This document shows positions 32,701 through 43,485 of a stretch of DNA of 64,000 nt, one piece after another. The DNA is taken from positions 49,062 to 113,061 of the forward strand of contig SGPL01000035.1 in NCBI GenBank assembly GCA_004802705.1. Reading direction: 5' to 3'. The notes beneath the pieces are model-generated. The model was not told where the DNA came from, made no database searches, and saw nothing but the letters and a program-made list of their open reading frames with translations. This DNA comes from Bondarzewia mesenterica (taxonomy: Eukaryota > Basidiomycota > Agaricomycetes > Russulales > Bondarzewiaceae). Positions within the stretch are counted from its first letter, which is position 1. The number at the start of each line of letters is the position of its first letter. Both the position numbers and the translations under genes were made by a program.

Positions 32701-33903
32701 GCTCCTTTGCAACAGCATGTCAAGGAGTTAATTGGACACATCCTTCCACCTCTTCTGGATATGTATGAGTCTGAGGACAACAAGTACGCGTTAATGTCTC
32801 TGGTATCTCCAAAAGACAAGTTGATTGACCTTCCGTTCTAGGGGCGTCGTCTCCGCTCTTTGCGTAGGTCTTGCTGAAACCATAAACAAGGTTGGCCCCG
32901 CGTTCTTGGAAGGCCGTCAGTTCTTTTTTCTTATACGAGTTACCTGGCGGCATTGCTCACTTGTCCGGCAACAGATTATGACGAGATCTGTTCCATCGCT
33001 GTACAGATTTTGGAGCAGAAGGCCATCTGTCAACAGGACCCTGATCAAGACGAGAGTGAGGAAGCGCCTGAAGATCAAGCGGAATATGACTCGGTTCTCA
33101 TATCGGCGGCAGGAGACCTTGTCGCTGCGATGGCGAATGCCTTGGGCGCTGACTTCTCGCAAGCGTTTGTCTCTTTTTTGCCTTTGATCGCCAAATACTA
33201 CGTGGGTGCCTTTTAAATTTCTCGTTCATCAATTTTATTCTCAATCATATTCCTTGTGTAGAAAAAAGGCCGTTCCCTGAGTGATCGCTCCTCTTCGATA
33301 GGATGCTTGGCCGAGATTATATCGGGCATGAAAGGTGCCGTCACACCGTCAACAGAACCCCTACTTGAGTTGTTCTATCGCGCCCTCAGTGATCCTGATG
33401 CTGAAGTGCAGAGCAATGCTGCATTCGCGTCCGGATTGCTTGTCGAGAATTCGGAGTTAGATCTATCACCCCAATATCTTCCTCTTCTCGGTGCCCTTCG
33501 CCCGCTGTTCGACATCGGTCCGGATGCTCCTGCTGTGAAGCTAAATGCCCGTGATAATGCCGCTGGCGCTGTCGCGCGCTTCATTGTACGCAACACTGCT
33601 GCTGTGCCTCTGGACCAAGTACTCCCCATCGTCATTGGTGCGCTTCCGCTTAAAAACGACTACCTGGAGAATCGCCCCGTTTTCCGTGCCATTTTTCACC
33701 TATTCAGAACGAATCCTCAAGTTTTGCATGCCTACACCGACGCCCTACTCCCTGTATTTGCGTATGTCCTGGACCCTACCGGGCCTGATCAGGTTGGGGA
33801 CGAGATTCGAGGAGAATTGATTCAATTGATTGGAGCGTTGAACAGCGAAAATCCCGCAAAAGTGCAGGCGGCGGGTCTGGCGCCTTTCGTACCTGGGGCT
33901 TAA
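29771..33903 (+). CDS. Importin-beta karyopherin, Kap123 / importin-4 type
   Basis: Sixteen exons: 29771-29776, 29842-29913, 29973-30062, 30128-30261, 30329-30598, 30650-30701, 30752-30868, 30921-31048, 31112-31217, 31276-31593, 31652-32201, 32261-32631, 32698-32783, 32842-32915, 32975-33201, 33262-33903; 1080 residues. HEAT repeats run throughout, from MDPNFVQGLHNLLLQSTAND and QLKAATSQLNREFYKNP to a C-terminus with SDPDAEVQSNAAFASGLL. An acidic loop (IEIEDIDLDK; DPDQDESEEAPED) interrupts the repeats, as in this family. Such importins bind cargo such as histones and ribosomal proteins in the cytosol and release it to Ran-GTP in the nucleus. The first coding exon is only ATGGAC (6 nt). At 31111 an acceptor inside AAAAAG is needed to keep the frame. 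Confidence 0.92.
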
Positions 33904-34354
33904 ATGGGCGATGTATTCGTCATAATGTCTCACTTTTGTCTTGTCCTTGTTATGTTTCATTAGTACTGCTGCTCGTTTATACTTTTTTTCACTCCATTTC
34001 GTTGCAATACTTCACGACCTCTTACGATATCCGATCCGATCCACCGTCTTGAGATCTTGAGAGTCCGTACATGTCTGTGTTCTATCGTATTTTTGTGGGG
34101 TGTATCACAGGAGCATTGTAATAAAAAATTCTCGTGATGTTGGTTGTAGGCATGTGACTTTAATGTAGACGTGTTGTTTGTTCGTGCTGTTCATCTCCCA
34201 GTATTCTAGCTACTCGTTCTGTCTATAGCTCTCGTTCTCACTGCCGCCCGCTCATCTGTCGCTCATTCTAAGTCCCTTCCTCGCCGAAAAGCAGTCTCGC
34301 TGGTCGACACAGCTTTCGTGCTCGTCGACGTCGACCCTGCAAACAGTCATTGCT
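33904..34354. other. Intergenic between importin and Axl2-like genes
   Basis: Holds the importin 3' end and the Axl2-like promoter. A pyrimidine-rich tract precedes the ATG at 34355. No further feature. Confidence 0.5.
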
Positions 34355-37300
34355 ATGTTCATCATTCTTTTTTTCTTACTAGTCTTGATTCAAGCCAGTG
34401 TCGCCTCAACGGTGTCGGTCGTATTCCCGCTCAGTGATCAGCTTCCGCTAATTGCACGCGTTAATTCGTCGTACTCATGGTCATTCGCGCCAAACACGTT
34501 CTCGTCGACATCCGGTGCATCGCTCATCTATAATGCTTCGTCTTTGCCTGGCTGGTTATCATTCGATCCGTCAACAAGAACTATTCATGGTACTCCTGCA
34601 GCAGAAGATGAGGGCTCTCCAAATATCAAGATCATAGCCACAGATCCTACCTCGTCCGACTCCGCGTCCTCCTCTGTCACCTTGTGTATAACACCCTACC
34701 CCCCTCCGACGCTTAAAACCTCTGTATTGGCACAGTTTCGTCCTTCAAGCCCATCCCTGTCTTCTGTCTTCCTCTTGTCACAAAACTCTGCTCTGGCGAC
34801 TGGGAATCCGACCTTAAGGATACCGCCGAAGTGGTCCTATAGCATTGGCTTTGACTGGGATACCTTCACTGGACCGAAGAACGTGTACTACTCGGTTCTG
34901 CAGACCAATGGACAACCATTGCCAGAATGGATGGTCTTCAATCCTAAAAGCATCACATTGAATGGAGTCGTTCCTTCTTCTCAGGTTCTGCCCACGCCCC
35001 ACAGATTCTCTCTAAATCTGCACGCGTCGGAGCAAGAGGGCTACACGGCCTCAACCCTTCCCTTCGACATCGTCGTGGCAGAACACGAGCTATCGATTGC
35101 TGGAGGATCTCTTCCCACCATTAACATCACTTCTGCAACTCCTTTCGAGCTCACTTTGACATCTCCGGCCGACTTTGAGGGCCTTCTGCTGGACGGAGAG
35201 CCTGTGGATCTTGCTGAGATCAGTTCACTTGTGGTGGATACTTCTGCGTATTCCTGGCTTAAATACGATGAAGATGCTCGGAAACTCAGTGGACTGCCGC
35301 CGCCGCAGCTGGACGGACAAGGTCCTATTCTTCATGTTTCTCTAGGGACTTCATTCAATCAGACGATACAAACCGACGTCTCCCTAGCGGTGGTGCCTTC
35401 CTATTTTTCTCAGGCAGTCTTTGATCCTATCTTGGTAGGCGCTGGAAGCGATGTCCGGTTCAGTCTCGCATCTTATTTCTCGAATCGGACTGGTATTGAC
35501 GGCCACGATGAGGTTAATTTGACAGCGTCTTACGACCCCATGGACGCAGAATCGTACTTGGTTTTTGATACTGCTTCCTCACAACTATCAGGAACAATAC
35601 CCGCCGATGTCGCGGATTACACTCACATCACGGTGACCTTTACCGCATATTCTCGCATCACACACTCCACCTCCCATAGCAGTCTTCCAATTTCGCTCAC
35701 TCCTTCTGATTTTAAACACACCAAACCCACAGATCCTTTGAGCCCTGGACACCTCTCAACCGCCGCCCGAAAGAGACTGGCGCTTGGTTTTGGGATCGCA
35801 TTCGGTGTAATCGGTGGAATCTTGGTCCTTGGATTGCTCTTGGCAGCGTTTAGGCGGTGTGCGAAGGTAAAAGATACTGCGTTGGTTGGGGAAGCAGGCT
35901 TCCGTGGCTGGAGTGAGAAGGACAGGCAGTGGTACGGAATTGGCAGTGACGGGGTGGTCGACGCTGAGAAAGGATATGGGTGGACTGGCACGCAGCACTC
36001 GGGGACGGAAAAGTCATCACAAGACAGCATTGCAAAACACCTTGATGACGACCTGCGATCCACGCGCGAGCCTGGTCCTTCACAAGCTACTACACGAGGC
36101 CAGTACGGAGATTTCGGTCTCGGTATACAACATGTCATGACACGACCTTCTTCGCGCTCCCCATCAGCCCTAAACCCTGCAAGTCCTGGACAGCTTAGCA
36201 AGCGAGAGTTCATGGGAAAGATCCGCACTACTGTGCGCCAAGTCAGTGATAAGTATCGGCGAAACGGGAAACCTGTTATAGGGAGGCCTCTATTGATGGT
36301 CTCTTCCCCCGGGGAAGAGCGTAGGAGGGTTCTCACATCCACCCCTATGCTTGTTCCTTTTTCGGGTGCCAATGCCGGAGATTACTCTATCTCTGGAACG
36401 AGCCTTCGCGGGTCACCATCTTCGTCTACTGGGGACCGTTCCATCCCCAAGCGGAGAGCCGATTTCGCTCTTCCTAAATCACCGATTGTTCCCGACACAG
36501 CCCACACTAAAGGCCCTAAGCACCGAATGGGACTTCCACGGAGGCTATCAATGGATTCCGCAGTGTCTCTGGTGAACTCGTTCGCGTCTGATTCTTCCTC
36601 AAGGACACATGCTGCAGAGGCTGTCGTGCAGAAGGCGTCGAGAGCTCTGAGTGTACGGAGCATGAAGAGCACGAGTGGAATGTCCTATCGTTCGATGCCT
36701 GAGGACGCTGCTGCCGGAGCAGTCAGACCGCGTCTAGTCCCTTTCACAAGTGCCAGCCGAGTACCTGTACCTCACCTTCCTCTGTCCGCACTGTCTGGAA
36801 GTGCCGCCGGCGATGGACAAGGCAGAGTCGCTGTAAATGAAAAGGCAAAGAGGAGAATCGTCAGCCAGACCGCCAAGGTGTTGGATGCATCGGAAGGTCA
36901 TGTCATTGATGAGTTGTCGGTTGGATTGCAGTACGTTCGTGCGCTGGGTGAGGATCAAGAAATTGCAACTCTTCACGCTCGCTCGCCGTCCGCGTCTTTC
37001 TCGTCTTTGGAATCTTCGCATCGTGCGCGATCGAGCTTGGGAAGTGGGCTTAGTTCGGGAATCCGGAAGGGCGGCGACAGGGTCCTCGTCCGCGTTGGTG
37101 AGCGGTTTAGATTCCATGTGCACCTCATGTCCGCCGCTGCCGAACCCGCGAAGCTGCGGACGCTCGTGACAAGGCAGCTATCTGGACAGGCACTGCCAGA
37201 GTTCTTGAATGTCGATTTCGAGACGCCCGAAGGACGCAGGAAGAAGAATACGATCAAATTTTGGGGCGTTCCGAGGGTCGAGGACATTGGGGAAAGCAGT

Positions 37301-37369
37301 ATCGGTGTATTCGTGCGTAATGGGGAATGCGTGGGGAGGGCGGTTGTTGAGGTTATAGGACGGAGTTAA
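34355..37369 (+). CDS. Axl2-like cadherin-domain membrane protein
   Basis: An uninterrupted frame of 1004 residues. A signal peptide (MFIILFFLLVLIQASVAS) leads into dystroglycan-type cadherin-like (CADG) repeats, seen as PGWLSFDPSTRTIHGTP, PEWMVFNPKSITLNG, YSWLKYDEDARKLSGLP and YLVFDTASSQLSGTIP. A transmembrane segment (about residues 476-497, rich in Gly/Ile/Leu) is followed by RRC and a long Ser-rich cytoplasmic tail. Yeast Axl2/Bud10 has this layout and marks bud sites; filamentous homologues act in septation and conidiation. A polarity or septum role is inferred. Near the end, HLPLSALSG and FWGVPRVEDIGESSIGVFV recall a further CADG-like unit inside the tail (about residues 880-1000). It is the only long gene here without introns. 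Confidence 0.85.
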   Translation: MFIILFFLLVLIQASVASTVSVVFPLSDQLPLIARVNSSYSWSFAPNTFSSTSGASLIYNASSLPGWLSFDPSTRTIHGTPAAEDEGSPNIKIIATDPTSSDSASSSVTLCITPYPPPTLKTSVLAQFRPSSPSLSSVFLLSQNSALATGNPTLRIPPKWSYSIGFDWDTFTGPKNVYYSVLQTNGQPLPEWMVFNPKSITLNGVVPSSQVLPTPHRFSLNLHASEQEGYTASTLPFDIVVAEHELSIAGGSLPTINITSATPFELTLTSPADFEGLLLDGEPVDLAEISSLVVDTSAYSWLKYDEDARKLSGLPPPQLDGQGPILHVSLGTSFNQTIQTDVSLAVVPSYFSQAVFDPILVGAGSDVRFSLASYFSNRTGIDGHDEVNLTASYDPMDAESYLVFDTASSQLSGTIPADVADYTHITVTFTAYSRITHSTSHSSLPISLTPSDFKHTKPTDPLSPGHLSTAARKRLALGFGIAFGVIGGILVLGLLLAAFRRCAKVKDTALVGEAGFRGWSEKDRQWYGIGSDGVVDAEKGYGWTGTQHSGTEKSSQDSIAKHLDDDLRSTREPGPSQATTRGQYGDFGLGIQHVMTRPSSRSPSALNPASPGQLSKREFMGKIRTTVRQVSDKYRRNGKPVIGRPLLMVSSPGEERRRVLTSTPMLVPFSGANAGDYSISGTSLRGSPSSSTGDRSIPKRRADFALPKSPIVPDTAHTKGPKHRMGLPRRLSMDSAVSLVNSFASDSSSRTHAAEAVVQKASRALSVRSMKSTSGMSYRSMPEDAAAGAVRPRLVPFTSASRVPVPHLPLSALSGSAAGDGQGRVAVNEKAKRRIVSQTAKVLDASEGHVIDELSVGLQYVRALGEDQEIATLHARSPSASFSSLESSHRARSSLGSGLSSGIRKGGDRVLVRVGERFRFHVHLMSAAAEPAKLRTLVTRQLSGQALPEFLNVDFETPEGRRKKNTIKFWGVPRVEDIGESSIGVFVRNGECVGRAVVEVIGRS

Positions 37370-37902
37370 AGTTAAAACGTATCCGAGAATTGGTTTATGA
37401 GCTCGGGGACGAATCAATCCGAACAATGTATACTCTAATGTTTCGTTGGATTTCCGGCATTTGACTTATACCCATAGAACAATTCGTATCTGGAAACTGT
37501 TGTAATATTTAGGTTTGTTCACCTCTTTCGCGCGTGGATGTAAGGAGGTGATTCATCGCGAGGCAGTGTAGAATTTCTGAAGATAGATCATCATGCGAAC
37601 TGCGCATTGCCGGTCGATTGAGAATTCAAACGAATCTGGAGCAGAACAGACAATGAGATATATCGCGATCATTGAAACAGACTGTAGACAGCCTCAAACG
37701 ACATGAGGTGAAACAAGGGACCGACGCAACATGGATACAAGAAAATGTTCTTTCAGAAGCAAGAAAAGAGCTGAATGGACGATGAGGATGCGCGATGTTC
37801 TTTGAACATGTAGAGGGCTTGCCTGATAATGATTTGTTACGGTGCTCTGACTATGCGTCTCCCTCAACTCTGCTAATGACTCCACTGTCTGGTACGAGAA
37901 GT
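37370..37902. other. Convergent intergenic region
   Basis: Between the converging Axl2-like and dynein light chain genes. No feature recognised. Confidence 0.5.
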
Positions 37903-38357
37903 CTATGACTTCCATATAAGAATGGCAAGGGAACCGACGTAGAAGTAGATGAAGTGCTTGGTTTCTGGAAATCAATCACAACCGTCAGCACGGTGACAAT
38001 CACAGCAAGCACCGAGAGACGCGTGCTCGCGGCCAGGGACATGGGCCACGGTGATACTTAGAATGAGAAGAAAAAAGGCGTACCGTGGGTGACATAGCTC
38101 CCAAAGTTCTTTCCGACCACGACGTGCCACGTCGGGCCATGCCGTTTGTCGAACTCCTTCTTGATCTGTCCAGCGATGTCCTTTTCAATATTATATTTCT
38201 CGAGCGCCTCTAGCGCGATGTCGACGGACTCCTGCCGCATGTCCTCGCTCATGTCAATGCTCTTGATGATCGCCTTTGGGCCGCTGCCCAGGTTATCCTT
38301 GGAGTTGACGCCAGTGTCGTTAGAGGAGGAAGTGGGAGCATCAACCTTTTCTGACAT
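37903..38357 (-). CDS. Dynein light chain LC8
   Basis: Two exons on the minus strand, 38357-38084 and 37964-37903, 111 residues, joined over a 119-bp intron. The LC8 core is almost complete: [57 protein letters not shown] and [21 protein letters not shown]8 is a dimeric hub that clamps peptides from dynein intermediate chain and many other partners. The N-terminal extension of about 28 residues (Ser/Asn-rich) before the core is longer than in animals. The usual final Gly and FKSG ending are replaced by WKS. Very strong family match. Confidence 0.95.
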
Positions 38358-41300
38358 GACTACTGATGCTGTGGTGATAGATTCTGGATGCTAGAGAAAG
38401 GAGGGTTAGAGGAGGAGGGTCCTATATATAATAAAATTAAACAGGGTGAAGACTTGCAGCAGGTGGATTGTTTGGTAGGTGGCAGAGGGCGTGAAAGACA
38501 CGTGGGATACCTGAAAGTCCAGCTGAGGCACTCTGATCAACGATGTTCAACTCCCGCAGCGAGTCTGTACCCCGTCAATCTCCGTTGCTTGTCTCTCTAC
38601 ACACACTTTTCTCTCCTTGTGCTCAATGTTTCCTCAACCTTCTGTCCCCGTTCACACGTGCTGCACATTCCAGAAGTCGCACCGTTCAGCATGCGGATCC
38701 CTTGCTTTCGTGTCGCTTTGTATCGATCTCCAATACGTCTCAGTTGGGCACGATGATTCTGTCAACAACCTCGATGAAGCTTAGAATCTGTTGCAGCAGC
38801 AGGGTCTCGGATATCGACTGGCTTCACTGCCTCGGATTAACCTCAAACATCAACCTCGCCAGTGTCTACATGAAATTTGAAGTCACAAGCATATACGCTG
38901 CACAGTACATACGATACTTCGATCGACTAAGAGGGCCTTTCTAATACTTGTCATGGCTGCTGTCTAGGTACATGTCTGCAGAACGCACTGCCTGCCTTTC
39001 TCCACCTTGCGACTCTCACCCAGCTCTCACCCGCCGACTTTTTGCGTGTGCTCGCTGGGATATTTTCTCGTGCCTTCGACCTGGTTTGATTGCATACGGT
39101 TAATGATGGCCTGGCTAACGGACAAGCGCTGACTTACCAAAATGTGTGGCAGATACTACACGACTCGTCCATGTCTCCATGGCACTTAATAAGGTGGCAG
39201 TAGTCTCGGCACATTCAGGGTATTGGTATCCGTAGATGACGTTTGTCCACCGTTCGTCTTTCCTCGATGGCCAGTTTATCTTGTGTAACTTACCCCGGTA
39301 GGCATGCGGCTGTCATCGATTCATCAGTCACACTAGTCATCTGCCTGATGGTATACTGCCACATCTGCCTGATCGCGCGCGGTCTGTCGGTTGCACGGAC
39401 TTAACAAGACTCAACACGAGGCTTCCTCTCACGACCTTACCTATTTTTTTCTTGCAACGGACCAATGTATTCAAAATGTGCCTCCAATCCTTTTTGAATC
39501 CATATAGGTTCGGCATCGTAGCTCCATGCCTCGTTGTCTCTTCGCGCGCATTCCTGTCCCTATCACATGTTGATTTTAGGCCATCTATATTCGCAAACAG
39601 CATGTGTGAGTGTGTATGCGTTTTATTCGCCCCTTCCGCTCGGCCGGCTCGTCCAGAAAAAGCAAGTCTCACAGATGTCCATAAATTGCCACATGGCTCG
39701 TACTTTCCTCGGTCAAGTGGATTTCTCCCTCGTTGCCTCGCCTGTCATTCAATATTTCAATGGGACGCTTAATCATGCACATGTCGCGATTGCGGCGATG
39801 TCTTATCCTGCGCATCTCCAACGGCCATCGCCATGGAATAATAGTTATCTGAAGGATCGATATCTCAATCGTCACCTTGCGGTTTTCGCTACTGCGCTCC
39901 GGTCCAGGTTGCCATCTCTGGAACCACCGTCAAGTTCATTGAAGGGTTTTCCCGCAGAGGAATCTCTCATATTTGTATGCTCTACTCACTTTGGGCGCAC
40001 CCTCTCCAAAAACCGCTCGACATCATGTTACCTTCTTCTGCGGTCTTTGCGGCTCACTGATACAAGCTGATGCCGAGATAGGTAGGCTGTTCTCTTCTTT
40101 GTAGATGCCTTTCCCTTCAATTCACGTCTGCTATTTTCACATGCAGAATGCAACAATGCTGGTATCATATGGTTGCATCTGTTCTCTGCATCCTCGGCAG
40201 CGTGAATGCTTGCATACGCTGTCACCTTTTCGATTTTCCTATCATAAATTATATCGAGCTCTTGATCCCATGTGATTTAATTACTTCAGATTATCGATGC
40301 TAGCCGTTCAACACTCACTCACTGCATGGGTTGTCATTCTCTGGAGCGAATTGGAATGGTGACTGCTTGCGTGCTGCATGCGGTTTTCTCGTGTGACGAT
40401 GATGTCTTTTTAACTGACAAGGCTATGGTCCAGTCCTGATATTGTCACGAGAGCCAGGGAGCAAAGGCGCCTCAATCCCATGCCCATGTCACAGGGGTAG
40501 TCGCCAATGTACGTACGTACTCATGCTCTGGCGTCATGGGACAGCATGTATGGGGGCTAATGAAACTGCTATGTGGCATGAATCCTGGCTAGTCCATTCT
40601 TCATTGACGGAGATAGAAAGAAGCGGGCGCAAAAGGGAGGGTAGCAGGTAATGAGCGGACGTGCGTTCCTTACAACCTCTCTCACAACTCGTGGTGCACG
40701 GATTCATCCGTTGTATCCATTGCATCTGTTCATGTAACCATATCTCGTGAGGTCTTCGTGAAGACTGGCTCCAAGCAAGTGTCCGCAGCACTGATGAGTG
40801 TCCCCCGGCTTTAGACACTTCAGAACCGGACAGTTGTAGTCTTCATGGAAATTTGGGCCCACCTTGTCTTCGGCGGGTCATGATACATATGCAGCGAGGC
40901 ACGTACGTAGGGTGATTGATTTGTACCATTGAGCTCAACATTCAATATCATATCTGAACGTTATCATTATCGTCTGACTTGAGTTGATCGGAGAGTTGTC
41001 TGTAGACCGTCATCACGTCCTCGGCGAAGTCCTTAATATCAGGCATGACGCGGACGCCTGACCGCACAACGGTAATTTAAATTTGATCGAACAAGATAAC
41101 CCTGCAAGGGAAATAAAATAAGTCGAAACTAGGTCAGCAATGCCACGCAAGAAACTGTAACGGTGATGAATCCGGTCATAGTTGAAATTATGGATGATAT
41201 GAACATAGGCAGTGCTACTAAAACGGTGTACTCAAGTACATAAAGTTGATCTACCTGATAGCGAGGCCATAAGAAAGCGAGGCAGACAAGCAATCCGTAA

Positions 41301-41832
41301 TTTACAGCATATGATAAGTACAGAAGATTGAAGACAGTGAGTGATCAGGTAATTTGGCTACATATATAGATGATACTTACAGCACCGACTTGAGCTCGTC
41401 GATAACATGCAACATCTTCCAGAGGTCAAAAGATAATAGTACGAAAAGAGAGGTACAGTATCAAAAATAGACGAAATACCATCTCGCAACTATTGGTCCC
41501 ATACAAAAGGTTTCGATGCCCGCACTGAGCAATCCGCAATCGAGGCATGTGAGTTGCACATAGCATATCGAGTAATATGAGTCAGCGAAGGCAGAGACGC
41601 GACGGATGAAACAGCTGGCCGTGAATTAAATGAAGTAAACAAAACGTGCGCCGTATGAAAAGGCGAGTAAGTACGGCGAAGGCTGAAACGCTTATGAGAT
41701 GTGACGCGTTCGCAACCTAAAGCAGATCAAAAATGCCCCACAAAGAATGGTGCGAACAGGAACATTATTGATGAAGCGGGTGGGTGTTCTCCAGTGGCCC
41801 ACGCCAACGATCACAATGTCTGGAACCTGAGT
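38358..41832. other. Long intergenic region
   Basis: Promoter of the LC8 gene at the left; the remainder has no gene I can support. A plus frame at about 39693-40070 (MARTFLGQVDFSLVASPV..) is the longest, but matches nothing I know. On the minus strand 41046-40950 reads MPDIKDFAEDVMTVYRQLS and ends in a stop after QI, and nearby GT..AG pairs suggest small exons (41046-41420). This may be an unrecognised gene or the end of the Zn2Cys6 gene. Confidence 0.35.
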
Positions 41833-43485
41833 TCATACCTCATCAATCTGAACCGTGCTTCCTGTCTGCATCGGGTTCAGGGTCAGGCAGATATGCATAC
41901 GTACGCACACCGCTAGACATTCTCGGTAACGTCCCAGTGTGGACCCGATGACTCCCTTCGTCGCCGTGTTCATGAGGTGCCGAGAGCGTGCGCGTCGGCG
42001 GTGTCGGGTTGGATGGTCGAGGAAGCGCAGGTGGAGGGTCGGAACGGGAATATGCATGTGAATGTGAGAGGGGGGTGAAGCCGCTGGGCCTTGGGCTGTC
42101 CGGGCGCACAGGCGCTCGCCCAGCGGGGTGAACGTCTGCGCGTATGAGTTTTTTGGATGGTCCTGGGTCAGGGGAGGCGCAACCGGTGTATCAAAAGGCG
42201 CCGTAATTGCTGAGAGAGAGAGGCGCGAAGATTTGGCTGCACCTGAAGGTCTTGCTCTTGTATCAGAGGCTCTATCCCCTCCACTACCAAAAATTGTGCC
42301 TCCAATGCGCATTGATGGAGAATGTTGTGCCTCGAATGAGCGGAGAATAACGGGTGAGTTGGGGCTCAACTGGCCTGGAGGCGCTCGGGATTGGGGCTGC
42401 GAAGAGGTTTGAGGCGCCGTCTGAGAAGGCGCTGTCAAAGGTGGCAATGCGGATTTGAGTTGTTCGGTTGGACGACGAAGTGAAGCGAGACCATCTCTTC
42501 GAGACGGACCCAATGTCGGGTTATGGAATGGTAGAGTGGAGTGGTGAGGTTCCATGTAGTCGAGTGAAGAGCCGGAGGCGGATGGCAAGCCAGCGCTGAG
42601 GGCTGCATGCCCGGACGTCGAAGGGACAATAATGCTGGGTTGGATACGCAGGACCATCGCCTCTAGTGTATCGAAGCGAATCTTGAGGTCATCAAACTCC
42701 GCGCGAGTGACGTACTTATCACTGGGAATCATAAATTGTAAGGTAGCAACGCCAAAGGGGAAAGGTGTGAGAAAACTCACATGGGCTCGACGACATGCCA
42801 CTGACATTTATGCTGATCATTACGGCGAGCACAAGGACCGCATGGATGTTGCCTGCAAGACTAAACATGATAATGCAGTGCGGGGGAACAAGCTGATTAC
42901 CACCAACCTATCGCATTTAATCTTACGTCGCTTGCACTCTGTCAGGCCGCGTAAATTGTGTCACAGAAGGAGATGAGTACAACGGCACATATTTAAGTGC
43001 ATGACGGAGCGGAGGAAGGATTACGAGAGAGAGGAAACACAACGTGTTCGACATCAGGGGAGAACGAAGTAGGAGGAGAAAGACTGCTGACCCGTGCAAC
43101 TAAGAGCTTGCCGTCGACGCTTCTGTTTTGGGCGACTGCTTTCTGTATCGGCGTCCGGTTCTGAATCCACTATTCCTGTATTGAAATACCCTGCAGCGGG
43201 AAGGGAGGATTCGACCCGCGTTGATGGAAAGCGGACACTGCCACTTGGACCTAACGAAAATCCTGCCGATTGAGTATGCTGATATGGTGGACCTGGAAGA
43301 TGCTGGTGATGGAGAACGGGAGAGGGAAGAAAAGACTGCATTTCTCGAATAGGCGGCAGATATGTTGAAGACATTTGTGCCCCAGAAGACCCTTGGCTTG
43401 GTTGTGCATATGGCGGAGGGGATGGAGAACGGGCCTTACGTTTGGGCGGCCTGTTCGTGTCTGCTGAAGGCCATGGGGGATCCAT
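41833..43485 (-). CDS. Zn2Cys6 (Gal4-type) transcription factor, C-terminus unresolved
   Basis: Exons on the minus strand: 43485-43092, 42938-42908, 42852-42781 and 42721 downwards. A Pro/Ser-rich N-terminus with a basic patch (PKQKRRR) leads to the binuclear zinc cluster, split by two introns: CTECKRRKIKCDR then QHPCGPCARR..HKC. It supplies all six Cys. QWHVVEP and a coiled-coil (KYVTRAEFDDLKIRFDTLEAMV) follow, typical of dimerising Gal4-type factors, then a long Pro/Ser-rich region. Around 42115 the sensible reading moves to another frame (PDSPRPSGFTPLSHSHAYS..), so a base is missing or an intron is hidden; the true end is not resolved and 41833 is only the end of the first frame. An upstream in-frame ATG at 43596 exists, but MDPPWPSADTN at 43485 looks like the real start. 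Confidence 0.7.

Noticed and set aside
35623..36372. Minus-strand ORF of 249 codons
   Set aside because: Antisense shadow of the Axl2-like gene, which has clear domains on the plus strand.
39534..40070. Plus ORF of 178 codons
   Set aside because: No signal, domain or splice context; composition changes along the frame. Kept only as a note in the intergenic entry.
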